A DNA stretch of 64,000 nucleotides from Barrientosiimonas humi (lineage in GTDB: Bacteria; Actinomycetota; Actinomycetes; Actinomycetales; Dermatophilaceae), in the NCBI RefSeq assembly GCF_006716095.1, contig NZ_VFOK01000001.1, positions 682,001 through 746,000 on the forward strand, written 5' to 3'. Of this stretch, positions 20,971-30,319 are shown one piece after another (within the stretch, counting starts at the first letter, position 1; each line of letters starts with the position of its first letter). Position numbers and translations under genes: made by a program. The notes beneath the pieces are model-generated. The model did not search any database. It had not been told where the DNA came from and saw only the letters and a list, made by a program, of their open reading frames with translations.

Positions 20971-22144
20971 ATGCAGGAACCCAGGAAACAATGCGGTCGT
21001 CGCCGGGGCGGGGGTCGCCGCGGAAGGTGTTGCTGCTCATCACCCACAGGCGCCCGTCGGGGCCGACGGTGACGGTGCGCACCCGGCCCAGGTCGGGGGT
21101 GCCGGCGCGGGCGGGGGTGCCGGGCCGGCCGTCGGTGAGCGGCACCCGCCAGACCCGTTCGCCCCGGAGCGCGGCGACGTACGCCGCGCCGTCCCGACCG
21201 ATCGCGAGTCCGCTGGGGGAGGCCTCGTCGGGCGACCAGGTGACCAGCGGGTCGACCAGCCCGCTGCGGCCGCCGCGACCCTCCACCGTGGGCCAGCCGT
21301 AGTTCTGGCCCGCCCGGATCAGGTTGAGCTCGTCGAAGGTGTCCTGCCCGAACTCGGTCGCGAACATCCGCCCGTCGGCGTCCCACGCCAGGCCCTGCAC
21401 GTTGCGGTGGCCGAGCGACCACACGGGGGAGCCGGGGAAGGGGTTGCCGGCGGGCGGGCGCCCCTCCTGGTCGATGCGCAGGATCTTGCCGCCGAGGCTG
21501 GCCCGGTCCTGCGAGCGGCCGGTCTCGCCGGCGTCGCCGGTGCCGACGTACAGCTGGCGGTCGGGTCCGAACGCCAACCGGCCGCCGTTGTGCACCGACG
21601 CCTTCGGGATGCCGGACAGGACGACCCTGTCGGGCCGCAGCGCCGACCCGTCCCAGGTGAAGCGCTCGATGCGGTTGTCCTCGGCGGCGGTGTAGTAGAC
21701 GAACACCCGGCGGTCGGTCGCGAACGCGGGGGAGACCGCGATGCCGAGCAGCCCCGCCTCGCCCTCCGGCCGCACCGCGCCGATGGTGGCGACGGTGCGC
21801 GGCGCCTGGCCCGAGCGCAGCTGCACCACCTGGCCGCGGTCGCGCAGCGTGACCAGGGCCGACCCGTCGGGCAGGAAGGCCAGCCCCCACGGGACGTCCA
21901 GCCCGGTGGCGACGGTCTGCGGCGGCCCGGTCGGTACGCCCGTGCCGGGGGCGGCGCTGCTCGCACCACCCGGGGTGGCCGGCCCCTGCGTGGGCGCCGG
22001 GGAGGTGGCCGACCAGGTGGCCGGGCCCGAGGTCGCCGGTGGCGAGGAGGATCCCTCCTGCGGGCCGGAGGAACAGGCGGCCAGCAGCGCCAGCGACCCG
22101 GCGGACAGGCAGGCGGTGAGGCGTCGGCGGCGGAGGGTGTCCAT
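20969..22144 (-). CDS. PQQ-dependent sugar dehydrogenase-like lipoprotein
   Basis: A 391-residue protein with lipobox LAAC at Cys24 and a Pro/Thr/Ser linker to about residue 75. A six-bladed propeller of the glucose/sorbosone dehydrogenase family follows: VPWGLAFLPDGSALVT, EGEAGLLGIAVSPAF, VHNGGRLAFGPDRQLYVGTGD, SLGHRNVQGLAWD, EFGQDTFDELN and NYGWPTVEGRGG. Such enzymes oxidise sugars outside the membrane with PQQ and calcium. No PQQ biosynthesis genes are nearby, so the cofactor would have to be scavenged or the activity differs. Confidence 0.88.
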   Translation of the reverse strand: MDTLRRRRLTACLSAGSLALLAACSSGPQEGSSSPPATSGPATWSATSPAPTQGPATPGGASSAAPGTGVPTGPPQTVATGLDVPWGLAFLPDGSALVTLRDRGQVVQLRSGQAPRTVATIGAVRPEGEAGLLGIAVSPAFATDRRVFVYYTAAEDNRIERFTWDGSALRPDRVVLSGIPKASVHNGGRLAFGPDRQLYVGTGDAGETGRSQDRASLGGKILRIDQEGRPPAGNPFPGSPVWSLGHRNVQGLAWDADGRMFATEFGQDTFDELNLIRAGQNYGWPTVEGRGGRSGLVDPLVTWSPDEASPSGLAIGRDGAAYVAALRGERVWRVPLTDGRPGTPARAGTPDLGRVRTVTVGPDGRLWVMSSNTFRGDPRPGDDRIVSWVPA

Positions 22145-22190
22145 GGGCCATTCAACCTCGCCCGCCGGTGCGGCGGGGGCGCAGCGGGCC

Positions 22191-22196
22191 TACCGT
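22191..22196 (+). promoter_or_regulatory. -10 box TACCGT, leaderless start
   Basis: TACCGT ends 6 nt before the ATG at 22203; no ribosome site is visible. Confidence 0.5.
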
Positions 22197-22202
22197 GCAC
22201 CC

Positions 22203-23126
22203 ATGGCTGTGGTCTCGATCCCCGACCCGCGCTGGGTCGACGCGCTGTCCGACGTGCCCGGTGTCGAGCTGGTGGAGTGGGACATGAAGTCCCCGCCGCC
22301 GCGCCCGGACATCGAGGTGGTGGTGCCGCCCTACATGTCCTCGCCCACGCGGCTCGAGCACCTGGCGGCGCTGCCCGAGCTCCAGGCGGTGCAGCTGGTG
22401 ACCGCGGGCTACGACCACGCACTGCCCTACCTGCCCGACGGTGTACGCCTCGCCAACGGCGCCGGCATCCACGACACGTCCACGGCCGAGCTGGCCCTCG
22501 CGCTCGTCCTCGCCGCGCAGCGGGGCATCCCGGACTTCGTGCGGGCGCAGGAGCGCGGTGAGTGGCTGCGCGCGGCCGGCCGCCCCTCGCTCGCCGACCG
22601 CCGCGTGCTGGTGGTGGGTTACGGGTCGGTCGGGCGGGCGATCGTACGCCGGCTGCTGGCGTTCGAGACCGACGTCACCGTGGTCGCGTCGCGGGCGCGG
22701 GAGGGCGACGATCTGGTCGAGCGGGTGCACGGCATCGACGAGCTGTCGACGCTGGCGCCCCGGGCCGAGATCCTGGTGCTGATCGTGCCGCTGACCGACG
22801 ACACCCGCGGCCTGGTCGACGCCGAGCTGCTGGCGCGGCTGCCCGAGCAGGCCCTGGTGGTCAACGTCGCGCGCGGACCCGTGGTCGACACCGACGCCCT
22901 GGTCGAGGCGTGCCGGGACGGGCGGGTGCGCGCCGCGCTCGACGTCACCGACCCCGAGCCGCTGCCCGAGGACCACCCGCTGTGGAGCACGCCCGGCGTG
23001 CTGATCAGCCCGCACGTCGGCGGCGCCTCGACGGCGTTCGAGCCGCGCGCGCTGGACTTCCTGCGTGAGCAGCTGGGGGCGCACGCCCGCGGCGAGGGCC
23101 TCACCCACGTGGTGCACCCGCGATGA
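22203..23126 (+). CDS. D-2-hydroxyacid dehydrogenase
   Basis: A 307-residue NAD(P)-dependent enzyme of the D-isomer-specific hydroxyacid dehydrogenase family. The Rossmann motif VVGYGSVGRAIVRRL is near residue 140. Catalytic residues are visible as Arg in VNVARGPVVD, Glu in DPEPLPEDHPLW and His in ISPHVGG. The N-terminal catalytic half is short. Substrate is not predictable; glyoxylate/hydroxypyruvate or phosphoglycerate-like acids are options. Confidence 0.88.
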   Translation: MAVVSIPDPRWVDALSDVPGVELVEWDMKSPPPRPDIEVVVPPYMSSPTRLEHLAALPELQAVQLVTAGYDHALPYLPDGVRLANGAGIHDTSTAELALALVLAAQRGIPDFVRAQERGEWLRAAGRPSLADRRVLVVGYGSVGRAIVRRLLAFETDVTVVASRAREGDDLVERVHGIDELSTLAPRAEILVLIVPLTDDTRGLVDAELLARLPEQALVVNVARGPVVDTDALVEACRDGRVRAALDVTDPEPLPEDHPLWSTPGVLISPHVGGASTAFEPRALDFLREQLGAHARGEGLTHVVHPR

Positions 23127-23130
23127 CTGC

Positions 23131-23136
23131 CAGGAT
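23131..23136 (+). promoter_or_regulatory. -10-like box CAGGAT before the SixA-like gene
   Basis: CAGGAT ends 6 nt before the ATG at 23143, the same box and spacing as at the ilvB leader and ligA. GGATGGG could instead serve as a ribosome site. Confidence 0.3.
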
Positions 23137-23142
23137 GGGCCC

Positions 23143-23679
23143 ATGAACGACGCGCCCACCCGCACCCTCGTCCTGCTCCGGCACGCCAAGGCCGAGGACT
23201 CCAGCACCGCGCAGACCGACCACGAGCGCGCCCTGAGCCCCCGCGGCCGCGCCGACGCGGCCGCCGCCGGCGAGTGGCTCAAGGAGCAGGAGATCGCGCC
23301 GACGCTCGTGCTGTGCAGCACTGCGCTGCGCACCCGCGAGACCTGGGCGGCGGTGTCGGAGACCAGCGGCTTCGGCGGCCTGGTCGAGCACGAGCGGCGC
23401 ATCTACAACGCCCCCGTCGAGCAGCTGCTGCAGGTGGTCCAGGGCGCCGACGACGACGCCCGCGTGGTCGCGCTCGTCGGCCACTCGCCCGGCGTGCCCG
23501 GTCTCGCCGCGACGCTCGCCGGCGAGGGCAGCGACGCCGACGCGCTGCGCACCCTCCAGGAGGGGTATCCGACCTGTACGATCGCGGTGCTGGAGATCAC
23601 GGGAGACTGGGCCGACCTGGCTCCCGGCAGCGCGCGCCTGCTCGCGGTGCACACCGCGCGCGACGGCGCCGAGGCGTGA
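23143..23679 (+). CDS. SixA-like histidine phosphatase
   Basis: A 178-residue histidine-phosphatase-superfamily protein. The N-terminal LVLLRHAKAE carries the RHG-type catalytic histidine in its SixA variant (RHAK), and VALVGHSPGV carries the second histidine. SixA proteins dephosphorylate phosphohistidine on carrier proteins; the actual target here is unknown. Confidence 0.85.
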   Translation: MNDAPTRTLVLLRHAKAEDSSTAQTDHERALSPRGRADAAAAGEWLKEQEIAPTLVLCSTALRTRETWAAVSETSGFGGLVEHERRIYNAPVEQLLQVVQGADDDARVVALVGHSPGVPGLAATLAGEGSDADALRTLQEGYPTCTIAVLEITGDWADLAPGSARLLAVHTARDGAEA

Positions 23680-23785
23680 CCACCGAGGCGTGACCACCGA
23701 GGCCTGACCCCGCGTCCACGGCCCCGGCCGGCCGCCCACGCTGACCACATCCCGGGAGCGGCGTCCCACCCAGCGGACACGATCG

Positions 23786-23791
23786 TACGAT
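23786..23791 (+). promoter_or_regulatory. -10 box TACGAT, leaderless ilvD
   Basis: TACGAT ends 6 nt before the ilvD ATG. It is embedded in the palindrome GATCGTACGATC (23781-23792), which could also be an operator. Confidence 0.5.
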
Positions 23792-23797
23792 CAGGGC

Positions 23798-25483
23798 ATG
23801 ACCAGCACGCCCGACATCAAGCCCCGCAGCCGCGACGTCACCGACGGTCTCGAGAAGGCCGCGGCACGCGGGATGCTCCGCGCGGTCGGCCTCGGCGACG
23901 AGGACTTCGCCAAGCCGCAGATCGGCGTCGCGAGCTCGTGGAACGAGATCACCCCGTGCAACCTGTCGCTGGACCGGCTGGCCGGCGCGGTCAAGAACGG
24001 CGTGCACGCGGCGGGTGGCTACCCGTTGGAGTTCGGGACGATCTCGGTCAGCGACGGCATCTCGATGGGGCACGAGGGGATGCACTTCTCGCTCGTGTCG
24101 CGCGAGGTCATCGCCGACTCGGTCGAGACGGTGATGAGCGCCGAGCGGCTCGATGGCTCGGTGCTGCTGGCCGGCTGCGACAAGTCGCTGCCGGGCATGC
24201 TCATGGCCGCCGCGCGGCTCGACCTGGCCTCGGTGTTCCTCTACGCCGGCTCGATCCTGCCCGGCAACGTCGACGGCCGCGACGTGACGATCATCGACGC
24301 CTTCGAGGCGGTCGGCGCCTGCCTCGCCGGCAAGATCAGCCGCGAGGAGGTCGACAAGGTCGAGCGCGCGATCTGTCCGGGCGAGGGCGCCTGCGGCGGT
24401 GCGTACACCGCGAACACCATGGCCGCCGTCTCCGAGGCGCTCGGGCTCGCCCTGCCCGGCAGCTCCGCGCCGCCGGCGGTCGACCGGCGCCGCGACGGCT
24501 TCGCCCACCGCTCGGGCGAGGCCGTGGTCGAGATGCTGCGCCAGGGCATCACCGCCCGCCAGATCCTGACCAAGGAGGCGTTCGAGAACGCCATCGCCGT
24601 CGCCATGGCGCTCGGCGGCTCCACCAACGCCGTGCTGCACCTGCTGGCCATCGCCAACGAGGCCGAGGTCGAGCTGACCCTCGACGACTTCACCCGCATC
24701 GGCGCCAAGGTGCCGCACCTCGCCGACATGAAGCCGTTCGGTCGCTACGTCTGGGTCGACTTCGACCGCGTCGGCGGCATCCCGGTGATCATGAAGGCGC
24801 TGCTCGACGCCGGCCTGATGCACGGCGACGTGCTGACCGTGACCGGCCGCACCATGGCCGAGAACATCGCCGAGCTCGACCCGCCGGCGCTCGACGGCCG
24901 CGTGGTGCGCACCCTCTCCGAGCCGATCCACAAGACCGGCGGCCTGACCATCCTCAAGGGCAGCCTCGCGCCCGAGGGCGCGGTCGTGAAGTCGGCCGGC
25001 TTCGACGCCGACGTGTTCGACGGCACCGCACGGGTCTTCGACGGCGAGCGGGCCGCGATGGACGCCGTCGAGGCCAACTCGCTCAAGCCGGGCGACGTCG
25101 TCGTCATCCGCTACGAGGGACCCAAGGGCGGCCCCGGCATGCGCGAGATGCTCGCGGTCACCGGTGCCATCAAGGGCGCCGGGCTCGGCAAGGACGTGCT
25201 GCTGCTCACCGACGGCCGGTTCTCCGGCGGCACCACCGGGCTGTGCGTGGGGCACGTGGCGCCGGAGGCGGTCGACGAGGGGCCGATCGCGTACGTCCGC
25301 GACGGCGACCCGATCCGGCTCGACGTGGCGAACGCCCGGCTCGACCTGCTGGTCGACGAGGAGGAGCTGCAGCGGCGGCGCGCCGAGGGCGTGCAGCACC
25401 CCGAGGCGAAGTACTCCCGCGGCGTGCTGGCGAAGTACCGCGCGCTGGTGCGCAGCGCGAGCGTGGGCGCCGTCACCGGCTGA
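23798..25483 (+). CDS. ilvD: Dihydroxy-acid dehydratase
   Basis: A 561-residue IlvD, the iron-sulfur dehydratase making 2-keto acids in valine, leucine and isoleucine synthesis. The three cluster cysteines are visible: [20 protein letters not shown] and [15 protein letters not shown]. Length is complete. It lies 7.4 kb before the ilvBNC cluster, separated by unrelated genes. No leader peptide is visible; the -10 box suggests leaderless transcription. Confidence 0.96.
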   Translation: MTSTPDIKPRSRDVTDGLEKAAARGMLRAVGLGDEDFAKPQIGVASSWNEITPCNLSLDRLAGAVKNGVHAAGGYPLEFGTISVSDGISMGHEGMHFSLVSREVIADSVETVMSAERLDGSVLLAGCDKSLPGMLMAAARLDLASVFLYAGSILPGNVDGRDVTIIDAFEAVGACLAGKISREEVDKVERAICPGEGACGGAYTANTMAAVSEALGLALPGSSAPPAVDRRRDGFAHRSGEAVVEMLRQGITARQILTKEAFENAIAVAMALGGSTNAVLHLLAIANEAEVELTLDDFTRIGAKVPHLADMKPFGRYVWVDFDRVGGIPVIMKALLDAGLMHGDVLTVTGRTMAENIAELDPPALDGRVVRTLSEPIHKTGGLTILKGSLAPEGAVVKSAGFDADVFDGTARVFDGERAAMDAVEANSLKPGDVVVIRYEGPKGGPGMREMLAVTGAIKGAGLGKDVLLLTDGRFSGGTTGLCVGHVAPEAVDEGPIAYVRDGDPIRLDVANARLDLLVDEEELQRRRAEGVQHPEAKYSRGVLAKYRALVRSASVGAVTG

Positions 25484-25571
25484 CCCGCCGCGGAGGGTCT
25501 CGCCGCGCCCCGAGGAATGCCCGCGGCGCGCTGCGACGTTGGGGCTGTCGCGGGCGCAGGAGAGGGGCGGG

Positions 25572-27743
25572 ATGACGGTCGAGCACGGCAGCGCAGGGGG
25601 CCGGCGCGAGGAGCAGGTGCGCGAGCAGGTGGCGCTGGAGCAGACGTACCTCGACGGCGCGCACGCGCGGCGGGTCGAGCTGCGCGACGAGGCCGCGCTG
25701 CGGCTCGCGGACCTGGGGCCGGGCAGCGCCGGTGACCCGACGGCCCGGGCCCGGCAGGCGCGGCTGCGCGGCCGGGTGCGCGAGCTCGAGCTGGCCGAGC
25801 AGGGACTGATCTTCGGCCGGGTCGACCTCGACGACGGCGCGCAGCACCGCATCGGACGCACCGGCCTGCCCGCCCGCGACGACGAGGGCGACCCGGTGGT
25901 GGTCGACTGGCGCGCGCCGGTGGCGAGGGCGTTCTACACCGCGACGGCGGTCGACCGGCAGGGCGTGCGCCGCCGCCGCCACGTCCGCACCGACGGGCCG
26001 CTGGTCACCGGGGTGGACGACGACCTGCTGGAGGAGTCCGGCGACGGGCTCGTGGGGGAGGCCTCGCTGCTCGCCGCGCTCGGGCAGGGACGCACCGGGC
26101 GCATGGGCACCGCCGTCGCCACGCTGCAGCGCGAGCAGGACGACATCGTGCGCGCACCGGCCACCGGTCCGCTGGTGGTGCAGGGCGGTCCGGGCACGGG
26201 CAAGACCGTGGTCGCGCTGCACCGGGTCGCCTACCTGCTCTTCAGCAGCGAGCGGATCGCCGAGCGCGGAGTGCTCGTGCTGGGTCCCAATCACACGTTC
26301 CTGCAATACATCTCGCAGGTGCTGCCCGCGCTCGGGGAGACCGCGGTGGTGTCGACGACGGTCGACGACCTGCTGCCCGGGCTCGCGGTCGAGCGCGCCG
26401 AGAGCCGGGCCGTGGCCGAGATCAAGGGGCGCGAGATCTGGCTCGAGGTCGTGCGCCGGCACGTCGACAGCCTGCTGCCGTCCGACGGCGGGCTGTCGCT
26501 GCGGTTCGACGGCGAGACCCACGACATCGGCGCCGCCCAGGTCGAGCGTCTGCTGGCCGCGGCCCGCACCGACACGCGCAGCCTGCGCGAGGTGCGCGAC
26601 CGCGCGGTCGAACGGGTGCTCGACCTGCTCGTCGACGCCGTCGCCGACCGCCACGCCGAGACGTTGGCAGCGATGGAGGAGGGGCTCGAGGACATCCTCG
26701 CCGGGGTCGACCGCAGCCTCGCCCGGCGCGACGACCGCGGGGTGGCGTCGGGCGACACCGGCGTCGACGTGGACGGCCAGCTGTCCGATGCCGACGTCGA
26801 GCGGCTGCGCGAGCGGGTCACCCTCGACCCCGACGTGCGCCGGCAGCTGCTCGCGTGGTGGCCGATCCCCGATCTCGGGGCCGAGTTCCGCCGGATGACG
26901 CGCGACGCGGACCATCTGCGGCGCGTCGCACCCGAGTTGGACGACGCCGAGATCGCTTCGGTGACAGGCGAACCCGAGGGCCGGTCGTCCTCCGACATCC
27001 CGCTGCTGGACGCGCTGCGAGCGGCGCTCGACGCCTCGCCGCGGGCTGCCGAGCAGGGTGAGTTCCTCGCCGAGCGCGCCGCCGACGACCCCGACTGGGT
27101 CTACGGCCACGTCGTGGTCGACGAGGCGCAGGAGCTGTCACCGATGCAGTGGGCGATGGTGCTGCGCCGGGCCGGTGGTCGTTCGATGACCGCGGTGGGC
27201 GACATCGACCAGGTCGAGGCCGCGCACCCGCACACCACCTGGGACGCCCTGCTCAACCCTGTCCTCGGAAACCGTTGGGAGACAAGCGCGCTCACGATCT
27301 GCTATCGCACGCCGCGCGAGGTCATGGCCCTCACCGGGCCGGTGCTCGAGGCGGCCGGCAGCAGCAACGTGCCGCCGACGGCGGTGCGCTCGTCGGGCGT
27401 CGCGCCGTGGGCACGCGAGACTCAGGAGGCGCACCTCGCAGCCTGCGTGGTCGAGGCGGTCGCCGGGCTGCGCGACCGGCACCCCGACGGCTCGGTCGGC
27501 GTGGTGGTCCCCGAGCAGCGCCGGGCCGCGCTCGCGGCGACGGTCGCGCGCGAGCTGGGCGAGGGCGTACCCGTGCTCAGCGCCACGGGCGCGAAGGGAC
27601 TGGAGTGGGACGCCGTGCTGGTCGTCGACCCAGACGGGATCAGCTCCGAGCCGCGCGGCTGGAACGGTCTCTACGTCGCCCTCACCCGCTGCACTCAGGA
27701 GCTCGGCCAGCTCCTCCTGCGCCCGCGGGACTCCCAGGACTGA
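25572..27743 (+). CDS. HelD-type UvrD/Rep-family helicase
   Basis: A 723-residue superfamily 1 ATPase. The N-terminal about 190 residues (coiled-coil, then FGRVDLDDGAQHRIGR and VVDWRAPVARAFY) match the HelD family, not classical UvrD. Walker A is GGPGTGKTVVALHR (Lys211), Walker B is VVVDEAQELSPMQW; the C-terminal motifs LSATGAKGLEWDAVLVVD and LYVALTRC are present. HelD clears stalled RNA polymerase from DNA and in actinobacteria has been tied to rifampicin tolerance. GAGGGGCGGG precedes the ATG. Its length is close to the actinobacterial form. Confidence 0.87.
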   Translation: MTVEHGSAGGRREEQVREQVALEQTYLDGAHARRVELRDEAALRLADLGPGSAGDPTARARQARLRGRVRELELAEQGLIFGRVDLDDGAQHRIGRTGLPARDDEGDPVVVDWRAPVARAFYTATAVDRQGVRRRRHVRTDGPLVTGVDDDLLEESGDGLVGEASLLAALGQGRTGRMGTAVATLQREQDDIVRAPATGPLVVQGGPGTGKTVVALHRVAYLLFSSERIAERGVLVLGPNHTFLQYISQVLPALGETAVVSTTVDDLLPGLAVERAESRAVAEIKGREIWLEVVRRHVDSLLPSDGGLSLRFDGETHDIGAAQVERLLAAARTDTRSLREVRDRAVERVLDLLVDAVADRHAETLAAMEEGLEDILAGVDRSLARRDDRGVASGDTGVDVDGQLSDADVERLRERVTLDPDVRRQLLAWWPIPDLGAEFRRMTRDADHLRRVAPELDDAEIASVTGEPEGRSSSDIPLLDALRAALDASPRAAEQGEFLAERAADDPDWVYGHVVVDEAQELSPMQWAMVLRRAGGRSMTAVGDIDQVEAAHPHTTWDALLNPVLGNRWETSALTICYRTPREVMALTGPVLEAAGSSNVPPTAVRSSGVAPWARETQEAHLAACVVEAVAGLRDRHPDGSVGVVVPEQRRAALAATVARELGEGVPVLSATGAKGLEWDAVLVVDPDGISSEPRGWNGLYVALTRCTQELGQLLLRPRDSQD

Positions 27744-27763
27744 TCGGGAAGACCCCAGCGTGG

Positions 27764-29038
27764 CTACGCGCCTCGATCGTTCTCGGGCGTCTCGGCGCGG
27801 GCGCGCAGCACCCGTCGCTCGGCGTCGGTGCGCGCCAGGTCCGCCGCGAGTCCGTACGCCCTCGCCGCCTCCGCGTGCCGGCCCAGCCGGGCGAGCATCT
27901 CCGCGCGGGCGGCAGGCAGGTAGGCATAGCCGCGCAGCGCCGGCTCGCTGGCCAGCGCGTCCACCAGTGCGAGCCCGGCCTCGGGTCCCTGTGCCATCGA
28001 CACGGCGACCGCCCGGTTGAGCGCGACCACGGGGGACGGTTGCCGCGCGAGCAGCGCGTCGTAGAGCGTGACCAGCTCGGTCCAGTCGGTCGCGGCATGG
28101 CTCGGCGCCGTCGCGTGCACGGCGGCGATCGCGGCCTGCAGCAGATAGGGCCCGCTGGCCCCCGCGCGCAGGCAGCCGACGACCGTGCGGTGCGCGCGGT
28201 CGATGGCGTCGCGGTCCCAGCGCGAGCGGTCCTGCCCGGACAGGGGCACCGGCGTGCCGTCGTCGTCGGTCGCGGTCGCCGCGCGGGTCCGCAGCAGCTC
28301 CAGCAGCGCGCCGAGCCCCAGCAGCTCGGGGTCGTGCGGCACGTGCCGGCGCAGCAGCGTCGCCAGCTCGACGGCGCGGTCGAGCAGCTCGCCCTGCTGC
28401 CGGCGCTCGCCCGAGGTCGCGGCGTGCCCGAGCGTGCCGAGCAGGTAGGTCACGTCGAGCACGGCCGGCAGCCGCTCGGGCAGCTGCTCGCGGCGCGGCA
28501 CCGCGAACGGGATGTGCGCCCGCGCGATCTTGCGCTTGGCGCGGGTGATCCGCGCGGCCATGGTCGCGGTCGGCACGAGGAACAGCGCGGCCACGTCGGC
28601 GGTCGGCACGCCCAGCACCAGCCGCAGGGTGAGGGCTGCGCGGGCGGCGTCGTCGAGCGCCGGGTGGCAGCACATGAAGATCAGCCGCAGGCGGTCGTCG
28701 TGCAGCACCGGTGCGAGGTCGCCCGGCAGCAGGTCCGGCCCCGGCGGGTCGTCCCCGTCGGGGACCACGAGCAGGGGCAGCTTGCCGCGCAGACTCGCCT
28801 GCCGACGTACGACATCGGTCGCCCGGCGCCGCGCCGTCACCGTGAGCCATGCGGCCGGGTTGTCGGGGACGCCCTCGCGCGCCCAGGCCTCCATCGCCTG
28901 GGCGTAGGCCTCCTGCACGCTCTCCTGCGCGAGGTCGAGGTCGCGGGTGGTCCGCGCGGTCGCGGCGAGCACGCTCGCCCAGTCGTGCCGGTGCGCCTGG
29001 GCGAGCGCACCGGCCACGACGGCCCGCGGGGTCCTCAC
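27764..29038 (-). CDS. ECF42-type sigma factor with C-terminal extension
   Basis: A 424-residue RNA polymerase sigma factor. Region 2 lies near residues 25-85 (LDLAQESVQEAYAQAMEAW), region 4 near 135-180 (LTLRLVLGVPTADVAALFLVP, split here as LTLRLVLGVPT and ADVAALFLVP). The remaining 230 residues form a TPR-like domain (ALNRAVAVSMAQGPEAGL; GYAYLPAARAEMLARLGRHA), the hallmark of ECF42, which lacks an anti-sigma gene. The adjacent overlapping YCII/DGPF gene is the classic partner. The GTG start overlaps that gene's stop. Confidence 0.92.
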   Translation of the reverse strand: MRTPRAVVAGALAQAHRHDWASVLAATARTTRDLDLAQESVQEAYAQAMEAWAREGVPDNPAAWLTVTARRRATDVVRRQASLRGKLPLLVVPDGDDPPGPDLLPGDLAPVLHDDRLRLIFMCCHPALDDAARAALTLRLVLGVPTADVAALFLVPTATMAARITRAKRKIARAHIPFAVPRREQLPERLPAVLDVTYLLGTLGHAATSGERRQQGELLDRAVELATLLRRHVPHDPELLGLGALLELLRTRAATATDDDGTPVPLSGQDRSRWDRDAIDRAHRTVVGCLRAGASGPYLLQAAIAAVHATAPSHAATDWTELVTLYDALLARQPSPVVALNRAVAVSMAQGPEAGLALVDALASEPALRGYAYLPAARAEMLARLGRHAEAARAYGLAADLARTDAERRVLRARAETPENDRGA

Positions 29039-29394
29039 GTGGTGACGCCTCCGGTGCTCGACTCGATCGGCTCGGTCGGGCGCACCTCGACCCCGCCGCC
29101 CTGGTCGTGGATCGGGTTGCGCCCGGCCAGCTCCAGCGCCTCGTCGAGGCTCGGCACGTCGATGACGTAGAACCCCACGACGACGTCCTTGGTCTCGGTG
29201 AACGGGCCGTCGGTGACCACGCCGCCACGGATGCTGGTGGCGGCGGTGTGGTCGGCGAGCGGCGTGCCGAACACCATGACGCCCGAGCGCTGCAGCTCCT
29301 CGCCGTGGCGCACGTGCGCCGCGAGGGCCTCGGGGTCGGGGTCGGCGGAGATCCGGTCGGCGGGGAAGTGCAGGAACACGGCGTACTGCGGCAT
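29035..29394 (-). CDS. YCII-related (DGPF) protein
   Basis: A 119-residue ferredoxin-like protein starting MPQYAVFLHF, with the DGPF motif in VTDGPFTETKDVVVGFYVID. This family is almost always beside ECF42 sigma factors and is their known regulon. Biochemical role is unknown. It is the first gene of the two-gene unit and overlaps the sigma factor start by 4 bases. Confidence 0.92.
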   Translation of the reverse strand: MPQYAVFLHFPADRISADPDPEALAAHVRHGEELQRSGVMVFGTPLADHTAATSIRGGVVTDGPFTETKDVVVGFYVIDVPSLDEALELAGRNPIHDQGGGVEVRPTEPIESSTGGVTT

Positions 29395-29465
29395 GGGTTC
29401 ATCCTTGCGGTCGGGCCGGCGCGGTGCCGGCGTCACGGGCGAACGGGTGCTCGCCTCACTGGTCC

Positions 29466-29491
29466 GTCGCACGGGACCGCACAGATCGACA
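29466..29491 (-). promoter_or_regulatory. Candidate ECF42 promoter upstream of the YCII gene
   Basis: On the minus strand TGTCGA (29491-29486) is followed after 16 nt by CGAC (29469-29466), about 70 bp before the YCII start. This fits the bipartite ECF42 signature I recall from work in Streptomyces (TGTCGA at -35, CGA/TC at -10). It implies that the sigma factor drives its own operon. Confidence 0.6.
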
Positions 29492-29545
29492 CCCCGGACC
29501 GGACCTTTCACCCCGGCGGGGGAGCGGGTTTGTTTGACTGGCCGC

Positions 29546-30319
29546 ATGGATCTCGGGGAACCAGCGCTCGTCCTGGACGGGCTCACCAAGCAGTTCGGAC
29601 CGCAGTACGCCGTCGCCGGCCTCAGCCTGGCGGTGCCGCAGGGGTCGATGTTCGGGGTGGTCGGACCCAACGGGGCCGGCAAGACCACCACCTTGTCGAT
29701 GGTCACGGGGCTGCTGCGTCCCGACGCCGGCCGCGCGGTCGTGCTCGGTCACGACGTGTGGACCGACCCGGCGCGGGCCAAGGCGCTCATGGGCGTGCTG
29801 CCCGACGGGCTGCGCACCTTCGACCGGCTCACCGGCAGCGAGCTGCTGCGCTACCACGGGCTGCTGCGCGGCCTGCCCGCCGGCGTGGTCGCCGAGCGCG
29901 GCGAGCAGCTGCTCGCGTCCCTCGGTCTCGCGGGTGACGGCGACAAGCTCGTCGTCGACTACTCCGCCGGCATGACCAAGAAGATCGGCCTGGCCTGCGC
30001 GCTGATCCACGCGCCCCGGCTGCTGCTGCTCGACGAACCGTTCGAGGCCGTGGATCCCGTTTCAGGACAAGTGATTCGGCAGATCCTCGCCCAGTTCGTG
30101 CGCGGCGGCGGCACGGTCGTGCTGTCCAGCCACGTGATGGAGCTGGTCGAGAACCTGTGCGACCACGTAGCGGTGATCGTCGACGGCCGCGCGATCGCCT
30201 CCGGAGCCCTCGACGACGTACGCCAGGGGCAGTCGCTCCAGGAGCGTTTCCTCGGTCTGGTCGGGGTGCAGACCGGTGACGAGGAGGTGCTGTCGTGGTT
30301 GCAGTCCTCGCGCGACTGA
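29546..30319 (+). CDS. ABC transporter ATP-binding protein
   Basis: A 257-residue ATPase. Walker A is GPNGAGKTTT (Lys46). The signature loop is atypical, YSAGMTKKIGLACAL, in place of LSGGQ; Walker B is LLLLDEPFEAVDP, and the switch histidine is in VVLSSHVMELVENL. It overlaps the permease gene by 25 bp. Such pairs usually export small molecules or act in antibiotic or peptide resistance; the substrate is unknown. The start at 29546 gives the normal N-terminus. Confidence 0.92.
   Translation: MDLGEPALVLDGLTKQFGPQYAVAGLSLAVPQGSMFGVVGPNGAGKTTTLSMVTGLLRPDAGRAVVLGHDVWTDPARAKALMGVLPDGLRTFDRLTGSELLRYHGLLRGLPAGVVAERGEQLLASLGLAGDGDKLVVDYSAGMTKKIGLACALIHAPRLLLLDEPFEAVDPVSGQVIRQILAQFVRGGGTVVLSSHVMELVENLCDHVAVIVDGRAIASGALDDVRQGQSLQERFLGLVGVQTGDEEVLSWLQSSRD

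Noticed and set aside
20849-22561. Plus-strand ORF across the sugar dehydrogenase
   Set aside because: It is antisense to a well-matched propeller protein and has the Ala/Gly/Arg composition of GC-rich shadow frames.
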